Assembly (NCBI GenBank): GCA_036825755.1
Contig: DAISXR010000040.1
Location: 1 to 29,694 of the forward strand
Length of the DNA: 29,694 bases
Direction: 5' to 3'
Source: JAJFTV01 sp036825755
GTDB lineage: Bacteria > Chloroflexota > Anaerolineae > Anaerolineales > Anaerolineaceae
Part shown: positions 1-7,583 of the stretch, piece by piece
How the letters are laid out: every line of letters begins with the position of its first letter
Position numbering within the stretch: the first letter of the stretch is position 1
Notes under the pieces: model-generated
Databases searched by the model: none
Seen by the model: the letters and a program-made list of their open reading frames with translations, nothing else
What the model was told of the DNA's origin: nothing
Translations under genes and position numbers: made by a program

Positions 1-406
1 TGCTGCCATAACGGTATGTTTTGTCGACATACGGTGCATATTCCGGAGGAAGGGGATATTGAAATGGTTGAACCGCCTGGTAACTGCAGCCGTCCAAAAC
101 GCATTCCATCAACTGGGGAGAGGAATATTCCGACACTTCCGCTGTTATCGATGGCTCAACCGAGTCAGTGGCCTGCGTGAGAGTGGATGAGGTTGGTCTG
201 GGGGTAGAAGTGGACTTTTCTGTAACCGACGGAGTACCAACTGGTTCATTTGTCTGGTTAGCGCCCGTTTCGATAAAGGTCGATGGTGTAGGATCCACCT
301 GTGACGAAGACGTGGCAGGTATCTGGTTTTCAGCGATTGCCTGGCAGCCAGAAAAAACAGTCGTTATCAATAGAAAAATGAGGATCAACAGGGTAGAACG
401 CTTCAC
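1..406 (-). CDS. Lipoprotein, partial (C-terminus beyond window); possibly M23 peptidase
   Basis: The gene runs off the left edge; about 135 N-terminal residues are visible. From a GTG start at 406 the product begins VKRSTLLILIFLLITTVFSGC, that is two basic residues, a hydrophobic core and a lipobox (FSGC, lipidated Cys21), so it should be an exported lipoprotein. Residues 30-95 form a Thr/Ser/Pro-rich linker. The last visible part contains an LDGCSYQ segment and ends YVDKTYRYGS, which resembles the stretch just before the metal-binding core of many Chloroflexota M23 (LytM) endopeptidases. The catalytic part is not in the window, so that assignment is only a guess. GTG lies 7 nt after the ftcD stop at 414-416. 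A GGGGAGG sequence inside the end of ftcD, about 14 nt upstream of GTG, could be its ribosome site, although the spacing is long. It is likely co-transcribed with ftcD. Confidence 0.7.
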   Translation of the reverse strand, partial: MKRSTLLILIFLLITTVFSGCQAIAENQIPATSSSQVDPTPSTFIETGANQTNEPVGTPSVTEKSTSTPRPTSSTLTQATDSVEPSITAEVSEYSSPQLMECVLDGCSYQAVQPFQYPLPPEYAPYVDKTYRYGS

Positions 407-413
407 GGATGAC

Positions 414-1961
414 CTAGATACCTCCCCGTGTTCGTAGAATATCCTGCACCTGTACGGAATACTGTTCTGCCTTTGCACGGAATTCATCAGCCAGCGCGAT
501 CATCTGCTCCGCACGAGCCTGCTGATGATAGGCTTTCAAATTCAGCCTGATATTGTTGGAAAAGACGATAATGGCAGCTTGCGCCATCGCCGCCGCAGCC
601 GCGGCATCTCCGATGGTATTGATATTCCCGATTTCTGCCATCGAAACGGATGATTCCATCACCTGAATGGTGATGCGGGCACACTCCAGCGGGATTTCGG
701 CAGCCTTGAAGAAGGCTTGCGTCATTTGCTGCTGGCGGTATTCTTTCTCAGCGGGTGTTTGCTGGGGCAGGCGTGCAGCATGAATGTTTTCCTCATAAGC
801 ACGCGCATCAACCTGAACGTATTCGGACAGGCGGGTTTGCCAGTTGCGGGCTTTTTCAGCCGTGTCATTCATGAGATCATGAACATCGGCGTACTTCTTT
901 TTTACTAACGTGATGCGGGCTACCATACCCACCAGTGCGGCTGCCTGCGCCGCAGTATATGCGGCCGCTGATCCGCCCGCGGGAGTAGGGGTGGTTGAAG
1001 CCAATTGATCCAGAAAATTGGCCTGTGGGTCATGATCCAGTAGCTCCTGACAGGCCTGCTCCATGTGTGTTTCGAGTATTTGATCGGGTTTGAATTGATC
1101 CAGCTTCAGCTTCCATGCAGCCGTTTCCAGCAGCGCCTGGCGGGGGATCAACCCCACGATACGGGTGTATTCAATGGAGGTTCCGATCTGGGAGGCCTCC
1201 ATTTCGATCATCTCAAAAAGACGGCTGAGCTTTGTTTTATGGAAATCCGTCACCGTAACGCTGACAACCGCTTTTCCTTCCAATGGAACCCCGGCTGCCT
1301 GAACATAACGCAACCCACCTGAGTTATGCCGAATGCATCTGGCAATCCGGACCGCCAGGTTCAAATTGGAGGTGGAAAGAAAGATATTCATCGAGACAAG
1401 ATGGTTCCGCGCCCCGATGATCACAGCTCCGGCCGGACCTAAAACGGACGGACCAAAATCCGGCGCGCGGCGAGGCTCAATCAGGATGGCTGTCTTCAGG
1501 GTTTCATACTCACCCTGGCGGAGGTCATCCAGATTTTGCCGGTCCGGGCGAGTTGCCGACTGGTCATACAGATACACCGGCAGTTTTAATTCACTCCCTA
1601 CACGCTCGGCCACCCGACGCGAAATGGCAACACAGGCATCCATATCGATATTCTGCAGGGGAACGAACGGAACCACATCTGCCGCACCGATGCGGGGGTG
1701 ATTACCCGTGTGCATGTTCAGATCGATCAATTCAGCGGCTTTTTGGATGGAGCGAAAGGCAGCTTCTTCTACAGCCTGCGGGTGTCCAATAAAGGTGAGG
1801 ATGGTCCGGTTGTGATCCAGATCGGAGTGCCGGTTCAAGAGAGTCACATGCTTGACCGCCTGGATTTCGGAGATAATTTGATCAATCACTTCCGGACGAC
1901 GCGCCTCGGAAAAGTTGGGTAAACATTCGACGATTTGATCTTCCATTTCCAGCTTCTCCAT
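414..1961 (-). CDS. ftcD: Bifunctional glutamate formiminotransferase / formimidoyl-THF cyclodeaminase
   Basis: 515 residues, a full-length fusion as in animal FTCD. The N-terminal half (about 8-300) is formiminotransferase, with CLPNFSEAR at 13-21, DLDHNRT at 47-53 and TGNHPRIGA at 85-93. The C-terminal part (about 312-505) is cyclodeaminase, with an Ala/Gly-rich TPTPAGGSAAAYTAA segment at 324-338. The enzyme moves the formimino group from formiminoglutamate to tetrahydrofolate (EC 2.1.2.5) and then releases ammonia to give methenyl-THF (EC 4.3.1.4), linking histidine breakdown to the one-carbon pool in the cytosol. In the first motif Ala replaces the more usual Gly after SE. An AGGA sits 5 nt before the start at 1961; an internal ATG at 1946 (Met6) is a possible alternative. 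No hut genes are seen nearby. The next gene downstream is the lipoprotein at 1-406. Confidence 0.93.
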   Translation of the reverse strand: MEKLEMEDQIVECLPNFSEARRPEVIDQIISEIQAVKHVTLLNRHSDLDHNRTILTFIGHPQAVEEAAFRSIQKAAELIDLNMHTGNHPRIGAADVVPFVPLQNIDMDACVAISRRVAERVGSELKLPVYLYDQSATRPDRQNLDDLRQGEYETLKTAILIEPRRAPDFGPSVLGPAGAVIIGARNHLVSMNIFLSTSNLNLAVRIARCIRHNSGGLRYVQAAGVPLEGKAVVSVTVTDFHKTKLSRLFEMIEMEASQIGTSIEYTRIVGLIPRQALLETAAWKLKLDQFKPDQILETHMEQACQELLDHDPQANFLDQLASTTPTPAGGSAAAYTAAQAAALVGMVARITLVKKKYADVHDLMNDTAEKARNWQTRLSEYVQVDARAYEENIHAARLPQQTPAEKEYRQQQMTQAFFKAAEIPLECARITIQVMESSVSMAEIGNINTIGDAAAAAAMAQAAIIVFSNNIRLNLKAYHQQARAEQMIALADEFRAKAEQYSVQVQDILRTRGGI

Positions 1962-2105
1962 CCGAGTCCTGCATCAATGACAGTCAATTCGATTCTGTTA
2001 TGAATTATCTGCCCATCCAGAATTTTAATAATGAAAACATTATAACCGACCTGTCTGGCAGGGGTTCACCGAATGACATCTGGAAAACCTATAACAGAAG
2101 GGTAA

Positions 2106-2290
2106 AATGATAGTATTGCATGAATGATCGCATTGCATAAATGATCGCATTGCATANNNNNNNNNNNNNNNNNNNNNNNNNNNNNNNNNNNNNNNNNNNN
2201 NNNNNNNNNNNNNNNNNNNNNNNNNNNNNNNNNNNNNNNNNNNNNNNNNNNNNNNNAATGATCGCATTGCATAAATGATCGCATTGCATA
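2106..2290. repeat. 17-bp tandem repeat array, interrupted by N gap
   Basis: Four identical copies of AATGATCGCATTGCATA lie at 2123-2139, 2140-2156, 2257-2273 and 2274-2290, two on each side of the N run. A degenerate first copy (three mismatches) lies directly before them at 2106-2122. Both edges of the gap coincide with a unit boundary, so the true array is probably longer and was collapsed in assembly. Each unit contains GATC and TGCA palindromes and short AATG/CATT inverted arms. The unit length is not a multiple of three, and the region is intergenic, so coding is unlikely. Confidence 0.95.
2157..2256. other. Assembly gap (100 N)
   Basis: Exactly 100 N, the usual placeholder for a scaffold gap of unknown length. 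It sits inside the 17-bp tandem repeat, which explains why assembly broke here. The physical linkage of ftcD and the SRAP gene depends on this join. Confidence 0.99.
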
Positions 2291-2384
2291 TGATATGGAT
2301 TTCACTTTCGGATATTTGAGTGATTTTCATCTATGAAATCAAACGGTAATTGTTTTTGCAAACGCCGTATCAGGAGGGACATGA

Positions 2385-3053
2385 ATGTGTGGAAGATTTA
2401 CTATCACATTGCCAGCGTCGGTCATACAGGAAGAGCTTGAACTGGGTGAGATGCCTGCCGGATGGGAGCCTCGTTTCAATGTAGCGCCCTCCCAGCCGAT
2501 CCCGGTCGTTAAGGACGCTGAGGATCGAAAAGTTGAATGGATGTACTGGGGCCTGGTTCCTTCCTGGGCCAAAGATGTCAGTATCGGGCAGAAAATGATC
2601 AATGCGCGCTCAGAGACGTTATCTGAAAAGCCATCGTTTCGGAATGCGTTTCAACGCAGGCGTTGCCTGATTGTGGCCGACGGGTTTTATGAATGGAAAC
2701 GGCCGGGCGGAAAGGCTGGACCCGCTGTTCCATTCTATTTTCAACGCAAGGATAAACGACCGTTCATGTTCGCGGGTCTGTGGGAATACTGGACCTCTTC
2801 ACAGGGGGATGAACTGGTAAGCAGCACCATCATCACCTGCCAGGCGAATGCGCTGGTGGCTGAAATCCATCCACGCATGCCGGTCATCCTGCCGGATGAA
2901 ACCCATTGGGAATGGCTGAAACCCCAACCGCCGGACCAGCTCAAGCGGATGCTGATGCCTTTCGATGAAAAGCTGATGACGGGGTACGAGGTCTCCCGAA
3001 AGGTGAACAGCGCCCAGATCGACGCGCCGAATTTGATTGAATCCGTTCGGTAA
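2385..3053 (+). CDS. SRAP-domain abasic-site DNA-protein crosslink protein (YedK/HMCES family)
   Basis: 222 residues, the normal length for bacterial YedK. Proteins of this family bind abasic sites in single-stranded DNA and form a thiazolidine crosslink through Cys2, shielding the lesion at stalled forks. The key residues are visible: N-terminal MCGRFT with Cys2, which is exposed after Met removal; RFNVAP at 30-35 with the conserved Asn32; MINARSET at 71-78; DGFYEW at 99-104 with Glu103; and HPRMP at 161-165 with His161. The start is fixed by the need for Cys2 and by GGAGG at 2373-2377, 7 nt upstream. The gene points away from ftcD, lies 94 bp downstream of the repeat array, and converges on the hydrolase gene with only 12 bp between the stops. 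Confidence 0.95.
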   Translation: MCGRFTITLPASVIQEELELGEMPAGWEPRFNVAPSQPIPVVKDAEDRKVEWMYWGLVPSWAKDVSIGQKMINARSETLSEKPSFRNAFQRRRCLIVADGFYEWKRPGGKAGPAVPFYFQRKDKRPFMFAGLWEYWTSSQGDELVSSTIITCQANALVAEIHPRMPVILPDETHWEWLKPQPPDQLKRMLMPFDEKLMTGYEVSRKVNSAQIDAPNLIESVR

Positions 3054-3065
3054 CGAGACGGCTTC

Positions 3066-3890
3066 TTACCAATCGGTATTTTTACGCAGAAATTTCTTGA
3101 CCACCTCATAGTACGGCTCAAACTGATCGCGCCGGACGTTGTGGCCTGCGTGGTCAAGGCGCACCATTTCAGGCTTTTTCCACAGCTTTTTAAGCTCTGC
3201 TGCCACCTCATCGGTCACGATTCCCCCCAGAAGAGGGTCGCCGCTGATCAGCAACACCGGGCATTTTACGTGTTTGGCATACTCGCGCCAGGAGGGTCTA
3301 TCTGTTTCGATGCCGTCAAATGCAACCGTATTGACCTGCTTTTTACTCTTGGCCCATTGGAATAAATCGGCTTCGTGCCAGTTGGGGTGCATGCGTCTGC
3401 CGATCTGAATAATCTCGTCCACCGGCATGTCGCGCCATTCTGTAATTTGTTTGTGGAAATGCTCTCTGCGCTGAACACGAGCTTCCGGTGTTTCTTTGCG
3501 GCTGTCGCTCCAAAACGGGGGATCCTCCAGAATCAGGCTGCCAACCAGTTTTGGGTACATCCCGGCCACCATCACGGCGGTTTCTGCGCCCATCGAATGC
3601 CCGCCGACGGGAGGTTTTTCCAGTTTCAACGCTTCAATTAAGCCGGCTACATCGGCTGCCCGGTCCTCAGGGGTGTATCCGGTCAGCGTACCTTCTGATA
3701 GGCCGTGCCCGCGGGCGTCGACCATGATCACATCATAGAAAGGCTCCAGCAGTACGGCCAGTCTGCTCCAGCATAAACCGTTGTCTGAAATGCCGTGCAG
3801 GAACACAACCGAGGGTTTTTCATCACCGGTGCGGTAGTAATGGATTTTTGCACCGTTGCTCACCACATGCCCATAATATAATCTCGCCAT
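3066..3890 (-). CDS. Alpha/beta hydrolase
   Basis: 274 residues with a complete alpha/beta-hydrolase fold and no signal peptide, so cytosolic. FLHGISDNG at 30-38 forms the oxyanion region, GGHSMG at 96-101 holds the nucleophile Ser99, SGDPLLGG at 216-223 the acid (Asp218), and DHAGHNVRRD at 246-255 the catalytic His250. The VDARGHGLSEG segment is typical of the esterase/epoxide hydrolase/lactonase branch. Substrate cannot be told from sequence. A good ribosome site (AAAGGGA) precedes the ATG. It converges on the SRAP gene and is divergent from the dipeptidase gene, so the 169-base region 3891-4059 should hold both promoters. Confidence 0.88.
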   Translation of the reverse strand: MARLYYGHVVSNGAKIHYYRTGDEKPSVVFLHGISDNGLCWSRLAVLLEPFYDVIMVDARGHGLSEGTLTGYTPEDRAADVAGLIEALKLEKPPVGGHSMGAETAVMVAGMYPKLVGSLILEDPPFWSDSRKETPEARVQRREHFHKQITEWRDMPVDEIIQIGRRMHPNWHEADLFQWAKSKKQVNTVAFDGIETDRPSWREYAKHVKCPVLLISGDPLLGGIVTDEVAAELKKLWKKPEMVRLDHAGHNVRRDQFEPYYEVVKKFLRKNTDW

Positions 3891-3982
3891 TCTGTATCCC
3901 TTTCTAAATACGTCTCAATCCAGTCAGACCTTTTTGACCATGATATTAATTGGGACGTCAATGCTTATTTTATCCCAGGCGA

Positions 3983-4013
3983 TTGCAATTTTAGCCTGTC
4001 TTTGTGTTAAAAT
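3983..4013 (+). promoter_or_regulatory. Possible promoter of the dipeptidase-dppA-ridA operon
   Basis: TTGCAA at 3983-3988 and TAAAAT at 4008-4013 are separated by 19 bp, slightly long for a sigma-70 promoter. They lie about 46 bp before the chosen dipeptidase start. Tentative. Confidence 0.35.
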
Positions 4014-4059
4014 CGGGATTGAGTGAATGACTCATCCCTTATCAAGGAGATTTATTATT

Positions 4060-5112
4060 ATGCAGCCGGTTGAAGAACTCCGTCAAAAATCGGATTCATT
4101 GCATCATCGCGCGGTGGTGGTTGATTCACATCACGACATTCTCATGGATGTTTTCAGTAAACGGAATAAAGGCTACAAAGGCCGTCTGAACTCTTATTGG
4201 GCTCCCAAACTGCAAAGAGGGGGCGTCAACGTCCAGGTGCTGCCCATTTACGTGGATACTGAATACCTGCCGGAGAGCGCATTACGGGTTACCCTTCGCA
4301 TGATCGAAGCCTATCACGCCGATCTGGAAGATGACCAGAGCGTGATCTGCCCGGCTTTTTCTTACGCGGATGCCGCAAAGGCACTTGCGGTGGGAAAAAT
4401 CCCTGCATTTCTAGGAATTGAAGGCGTTGAGGGATTGGGTCACAATGTGGATCTCTTCAGCACCATGCACCGGCTGGGTGTGAGGGTGATCGGGTTGACC
4501 TGGAACCATCGCAACTCTTTTGCCGATGGCACCGGTGAGCAGGAGACGGGCGGCGGTTTGACGAAAGCGGGGTTTGCAGCCATCCGCGAGATGAACCGCC
4601 TGCACATCCTGATCGATCTCAGCCATATCAACCAGACCTGTTTCTTTGATGTGCTCAAAACCACCGATCAGCCCGTCATTGCATCACACAGCGATGTGCG
4701 GGCGATATATGATCACCCGCGCAACCTGACTGATGCGCAAATCAAGGCGCTGGCGGAAAACGGCGGGGTGATGGGGCTACTGGTTCATCCCGGTATGATT
4801 GATCCCTCTCAGCCAACCTTATCCCGTTGTGTGGATCACATTTCGTATGTGGCGGATCTGGTGGGTGTGGATCATATCGGTCTGGGAACCGATTTCATGG
4901 AAGATGACCTGTCCATGCCGATGGATGAAGATATGGCGCGCGCCTCGATGATCCCGCTTGAAGTTCTCACCAGCGGCATCAACGGGCTGAACCGGATTGA
5001 CGAACTGCCTAATTTGACCGAGGAATTACTCAAACGAGGGTTCACAGACGAAGATGTGGAGAAGATCCTCGGAAAGAATTTCCTGCGGGTATTTGAGAAA
5101 GTCCTGATTTAA
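4060..5112 (+). CDS. Membrane dipeptidase (peptidase family M19)
   Basis: 350 residues from the ATG at 4060, which has AAGGAGA 9 nt upstream at 4044-4050. An in-frame ATG at 4027 has no ribosome site and would put the Shine-Dalgarno inside the gene. The dizinc site of the renal dipeptidase family can be followed: DSHHD at 22-26 (His24, Asp26), FLGIEGVEG at 118-125 (Glu121), LIDLSHI at 184-190 (His189), IASHSDVRAIYDHPRN at 207-222 (His210), and GLGTDF at 274-279 (Asp278). These enzymes split dipeptides, often with a C-terminal D-residue. No signal peptide is visible, so the bacterial enzyme is probably cytosolic. It heads an operon with dppA, 26 bp downstream, and ridA, suggesting use of D-amino-acid-containing peptides such as cell wall turnover products. 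Confidence 0.92.
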   Translation: MQPVEELRQKSDSLHHRAVVVDSHHDILMDVFSKRNKGYKGRLNSYWAPKLQRGGVNVQVLPIYVDTEYLPESALRVTLRMIEAYHADLEDDQSVICPAFSYADAAKALAVGKIPAFLGIEGVEGLGHNVDLFSTMHRLGVRVIGLTWNHRNSFADGTGEQETGGGLTKAGFAAIREMNRLHILIDLSHINQTCFFDVLKTTDQPVIASHSDVRAIYDHPRNLTDAQIKALAENGGVMGLLVHPGMIDPSQPTLSRCVDHISYVADLVGVDHIGLGTDFMEDDLSMPMDEDMARASMIPLEVLTSGINGLNRIDELPNLTEELLKRGFTDEDVEKILGKNFLRVFEKVLI

Positions 5113-5138
5113 TTCTAAATTTCTGAAAGGATTTGACA

Positions 5139-5966
5139 ATGAAGGTTTTTATCTCAGCAGATATCGAAGGTGTGGCCTGTGTGGTGGCGCGTGATGACAC
5201 CAAACTGGAAGGGCAGGAATACGAACGTGCGCGTGAATGGATGACCGGCGAGGTCAATGCGGCAATCGAAGGCTGTCTGGAAGCCGGTGCGACAGAGATC
5301 GTTGTAGCCGATTCGCACGGACATATGCGCAATATCATGGCCGAAAAACTGCATGAAAAAGCGCTGCTGGTTCGCGGCTCTCCACGGCCCGGCACCATGG
5401 CCGAAGGCCTGACCGCCGAGACGAATGCTGCCATGTTTATCGGCTATCACTCCATGGCGGGCACCGCACATGGTGTTCTTTCTCATACCTATTTGGGCGG
5501 CACTTTTTATCAAATCCGCTTGAATGGCAAACCTTACGGCGAACCCGGTATCAACGCGGCCCTGGCAGGCCATTACGGGGTACCGGTGGTTTTGGTGGCC
5601 GGCGACGATACAGTCAAAAAAGAAGTGAATGCCATCATGCCCTGGACCGAAAACGTGGTCACCAAATGGGCGATCAGCACTTTCTCCGCGAAGAATCTGA
5701 CCCCCAAAGCATCACAGGATGCCATCCGCGCAGGCGCCAAAAACGCGCTGGCACGCATGAAGGACATGAAACCGCTCGATTTGGGAAAACCGGTTCAACT
5801 GGATGTTGACTTTATCCAGGCTGTCTCCGCCGATCTGGCAGGCGATATCCCGGGCATGTCCCGCACCGGCGATCGCTCCCTGTCGTATACCGGTAAGGAT
5901 ATGCTGGACGTCATCAAGATGATCCGCTTGATTGGCAATTGTGTATTAGGCACCTTTTATTTATAG
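5139..5966 (+). CDS. dppA: D-aminopeptidase DppA (peptidase family M55)
   Basis: 275 residues from the ATG at 5139, preceded by GAAAGG at 8 nt; a TTG two codons earlier is less likely. Bacillus subtilis DppA forms a decamer and removes N-terminal D-Ala and related residues. The residues known to bind the two zinc ions there align: Asp8 and Glu10 (MKVFISADIEG), His60 (DSHGH), His104 (GYHSMAG) and a Glu at 135 (GEPG); His115 matches the proposed nucleophile. The protein is soluble and cytosolic. It is the middle gene of the dipeptidase-dppA-ridA operon. Its TAG stop (5964-5966) overlaps the AGGAGA ribosome site of ridA, implying coupled translation. No Dpp transporter genes are present in this window. 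Confidence 0.93.
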   Translation: MKVFISADIEGVACVVARDDTKLEGQEYERAREWMTGEVNAAIEGCLEAGATEIVVADSHGHMRNIMAEKLHEKALLVRGSPRPGTMAEGLTAETNAAMFIGYHSMAGTAHGVLSHTYLGGTFYQIRLNGKPYGEPGINAALAGHYGVPVVLVAGDDTVKKEVNAIMPWTENVVTKWAISTFSAKNLTPKASQDAIRAGAKNALARMKDMKPLDLGKPVQLDVDFIQAVSADLAGDIPGMSRTGDRSLSYTGKDMLDVIKMIRLIGNCVLGTFYL

Positions 5967-5975
5967 GAGAGAAGT

Positions 5976-6356
5976 ATGGAACCCAAAATTGTTATCTCTG
6001 AAAAAGCCCCCAAAGCGATAGGCCCCTATTCTGTAGGCGTCGTCGCCGGCAATTTGATCTTCACAGCCGGACAAATCGGCATTGACCGCGCTATCGGCGA
6101 TATTGTTGATGGCGGCATCCAGGCACAAACCCGCCAGGCCCTCACCAATATCACCTACATTCTGGCGGATGCCGGAACCAGCATCGACAAGGTGATCAAG
6201 ACCACCGTCTTTTTGAAGGATATGAATGACTTCGCAGCGATGAATGAGGTTTATGCAACCTTCTTCACCAGCAACCCGCCGGCCCGCTCAGCCGTTCAGG
6301 TAGCTAAACTGCCCAAAGACGCTATGGTTGAGATCGAGGTCATCGCGGCTCTCTAG
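5976..6356 (+). CDS. ridA: RidA family reactive intermediate/imine deaminase
   Basis: 126 residues, the normal size of the YjgF/YER057c/UK114 family. RidA trimers hydrolyse reactive 2-aminoacrylate and other imines released by PLP enzymes acting on serine, threonine and other amino acids. The start IGPYSVGVVAGNLIFTAGQIG (15-35), PPARSAVQVAKLP (101-113) and VEIEVIAAL (118-126) match the family. Arg104 and Glu119 correspond to Arg105 and Glu120 of Escherichia coli RidA, so it should be a true deaminase-type member. It follows dppA by 9 bp with its ribosome site overlapping the dppA stop, and is last in the operon before the hairpin at 6399-6442. The context suggests it protects amino acid turnover fed by the two peptidases. 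Confidence 0.94.
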   Translation: MEPKIVISEKAPKAIGPYSVGVVAGNLIFTAGQIGIDRAIGDIVDGGIQAQTRQALTNITYILADAGTSIDKVIKTTVFLKDMNDFAAMNEVYATFFTSNPPARSAVQVAKLPKDAMVEIEVIAAL

Positions 6357-6398
6357 ACGGTAATCCAAACCGTTCACGATCAATAAATTCAGTAATTC

Positions 6399-6442
6399 TT
6401 GCCCAAAGGGGGGAAGCAGTTATTCTTCCCACCTTTGGGCAA
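6399..6442 (+). terminator. Hairpin terminator after ridA
   Basis: A long near-perfect stem: 6399-6416 pairs with 6425-6442 around an 8-nt loop, with one unpaired purine on each side (G6410 opposite A6431). It is followed by AATTTTGG, a weak U tract. It separates the peptidase operon from the envelope operon. Confidence 0.75.
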
Positions 6443-6581
6443 AATTTTGGCTTGATTAATGCATTAATTACTTTGTTGACCGGGGTGGTACAATTCGGAA
6501 CCGTCGGTATCAGGAATGACTCTGTGCATAACTCTGCCAGAACGACGATGTCCGAATAACAGCGATTGATGAGGGAAAGGA

Positions 6582-7577
6582 ATGGTTGAGGTTTCGGTTA
6601 TTGTGCCCTGTCTGAATGAAGAGGCGACAATTGAATTCCTGCTGGATGCCATCCGCGGGCAATGTTTTCCGGTTGATCAATTAGAAGTAGTAATTGCCGA
6701 CGGCGGTTCGACCGATCAGACCCGCAGCCGGATTTGCCAGTATCAGGAAAATCATCCTGAGATGCGAATCCTGCTGGTGGATAATCCAAAGAAAATCATC
6801 CCGGCGGGGGTTAATTGCGCCATCAAAGCTTCGTCAGGAGAGTACGTTATCCGGTTGGATGCGCATTCCATCCCCAATCCTGATTACGTCACCCAGAGTG
6901 TCAATCTGCTAAAATCCGGTGTAGCCGAAAATGTGGGTGGGCTGTGGATGATCAAGCCCCGATACGATACCTGGGCAGCCAAATCCATTGCCGCGGCTGC
7001 TGCTCACCCCATCGGAGTGGGAGATGCCTTTTACCGGTACGCGACGAAGGCTGGATATGTGGATACTGTGCCGTTTGGCGCTTTCAATCGCAAGGTTTTC
7101 GATCAGGTGGGATATCTGAACGAAAACCTGAAAACCAATGAGGATTATGAGTTCAATGTCCGTATTCGCGAAGCAGGCGGACGGGTCTGGTTTGATCCTC
7201 AGATTTGTTCCGTGTATTTTTCAAGATCCGATTTTGGTTCATTAATCCGGCAGTATTTCCGATATGGATATTGGAAACTGCAAATGCTGATCTGTTTTCC
7301 CAATACACTGCGCTGGCGGCAGGCTTTGCCTCCTCTGTTTGTTTTATCCCTTCTGATATTGGCGATTACCGGTCTGTTCTGGACCCCGGCAGCGCTATTA
7401 CTGGCTGTTGAACTCATTCTATATTTCGGCATTTTGACGGCAGCCTCTGTACAACCCGCGCTGAAAAACAGGGATTGGCGGATGATCTTCGGCATCCCGA
7501 TTGCCATTGCCATCATGCACACATGCTGGGGATCAGGTTTCTTGTGGAGCATGGTAAAATCTTTGGTTCGAGGCTGA
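6582..7577 (+). CDS. ExoA-like family 2 glycosyltransferase
   Basis: 331 residues. The GT2 domain fills about residues 1-235: VSVIVPCLNEEATI at 4-17, the nucleotide-binding ADGGSTDQT at 39-47, RLDAHS at 91-96 (DxH in place of the usual DxD, as in succinoglycan ExoA), and NEDYEFNVR at 186-194 with the likely catalytic Asp188. Residues about 244-330 contain hydrophobic segments that should anchor it to the inner face of the membrane. It is likely to add a sugar to a lipid-linked exopolysaccharide repeat unit. GGGAAAGGA precedes the ATG. It is the first gene of a five-gene unit, 6 bp from the next gene. No convincing promoter was found in 6443-6581. Confidence 0.87.
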   Translation: MVEVSVIVPCLNEEATIEFLLDAIRGQCFPVDQLEVVIADGGSTDQTRSRICQYQENHPEMRILLVDNPKKIIPAGVNCAIKASSGEYVIRLDAHSIPNPDYVTQSVNLLKSGVAENVGGLWMIKPRYDTWAAKSIAAAAAHPIGVGDAFYRYATKAGYVDTVPFGAFNRKVFDQVGYLNENLKTNEDYEFNVRIREAGGRVWFDPQICSVYFSRSDFGSLIRQYFRYGYWKLQMLICFPNTLRWRQALPPLFVLSLLILAITGLFWTPAALLLAVELILYFGILTAASVQPALKNRDWRMIFGIPIAIAIMHTCWGSGFLWSMVKSLVRG

Positions 7578-7583
7578 CGATTC

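Larger units (their letters stand above)
1962..2384. other. Intergenic region with tandem repeat and assembly gap
   Basis: This stretch separates divergent ftcD (-) and the SRAP gene (+). It holds the 17-bp repeat array (2106-2290), the 100-N gap, and near the SRAP gene an inverted repeat at 2321-2341 (TGATTT...AAATCA arms, extended by CAT/ATG with one bulged T) that could be an operator or a small hairpin. No convincing -35/-10 pair was found for either flanking gene. No coding sequence is supported. Confidence 0.7.

Noticed and set aside
168..437. Plus-strand 89-codon open frame at the left edge
   Set aside because: The minus strand here encodes a lipoprotein with a clear signal and lipobox; the plus frame also runs into the end of ftcD.
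2123..2290. CRISPR array
   Set aside because: Units are only 17 bp and directly adjacent with no spacers, and no cas genes are present.
2040..2330. Three overlapping minus-strand open frames through the repeat array
   Set aside because: They exist because the 17-bp unit has no stop codon in any minus frame and the gap is filled with N. No ribosome site, and translation is only a repeat of the unit.
6476..6494. TTGACC and TACAAT before the glycosyltransferase gene as a promoter
   Set aside because: The boxes are only 7 bp apart, which cannot form a sigma-70 promoter, and neither finds a partner at the correct distance.
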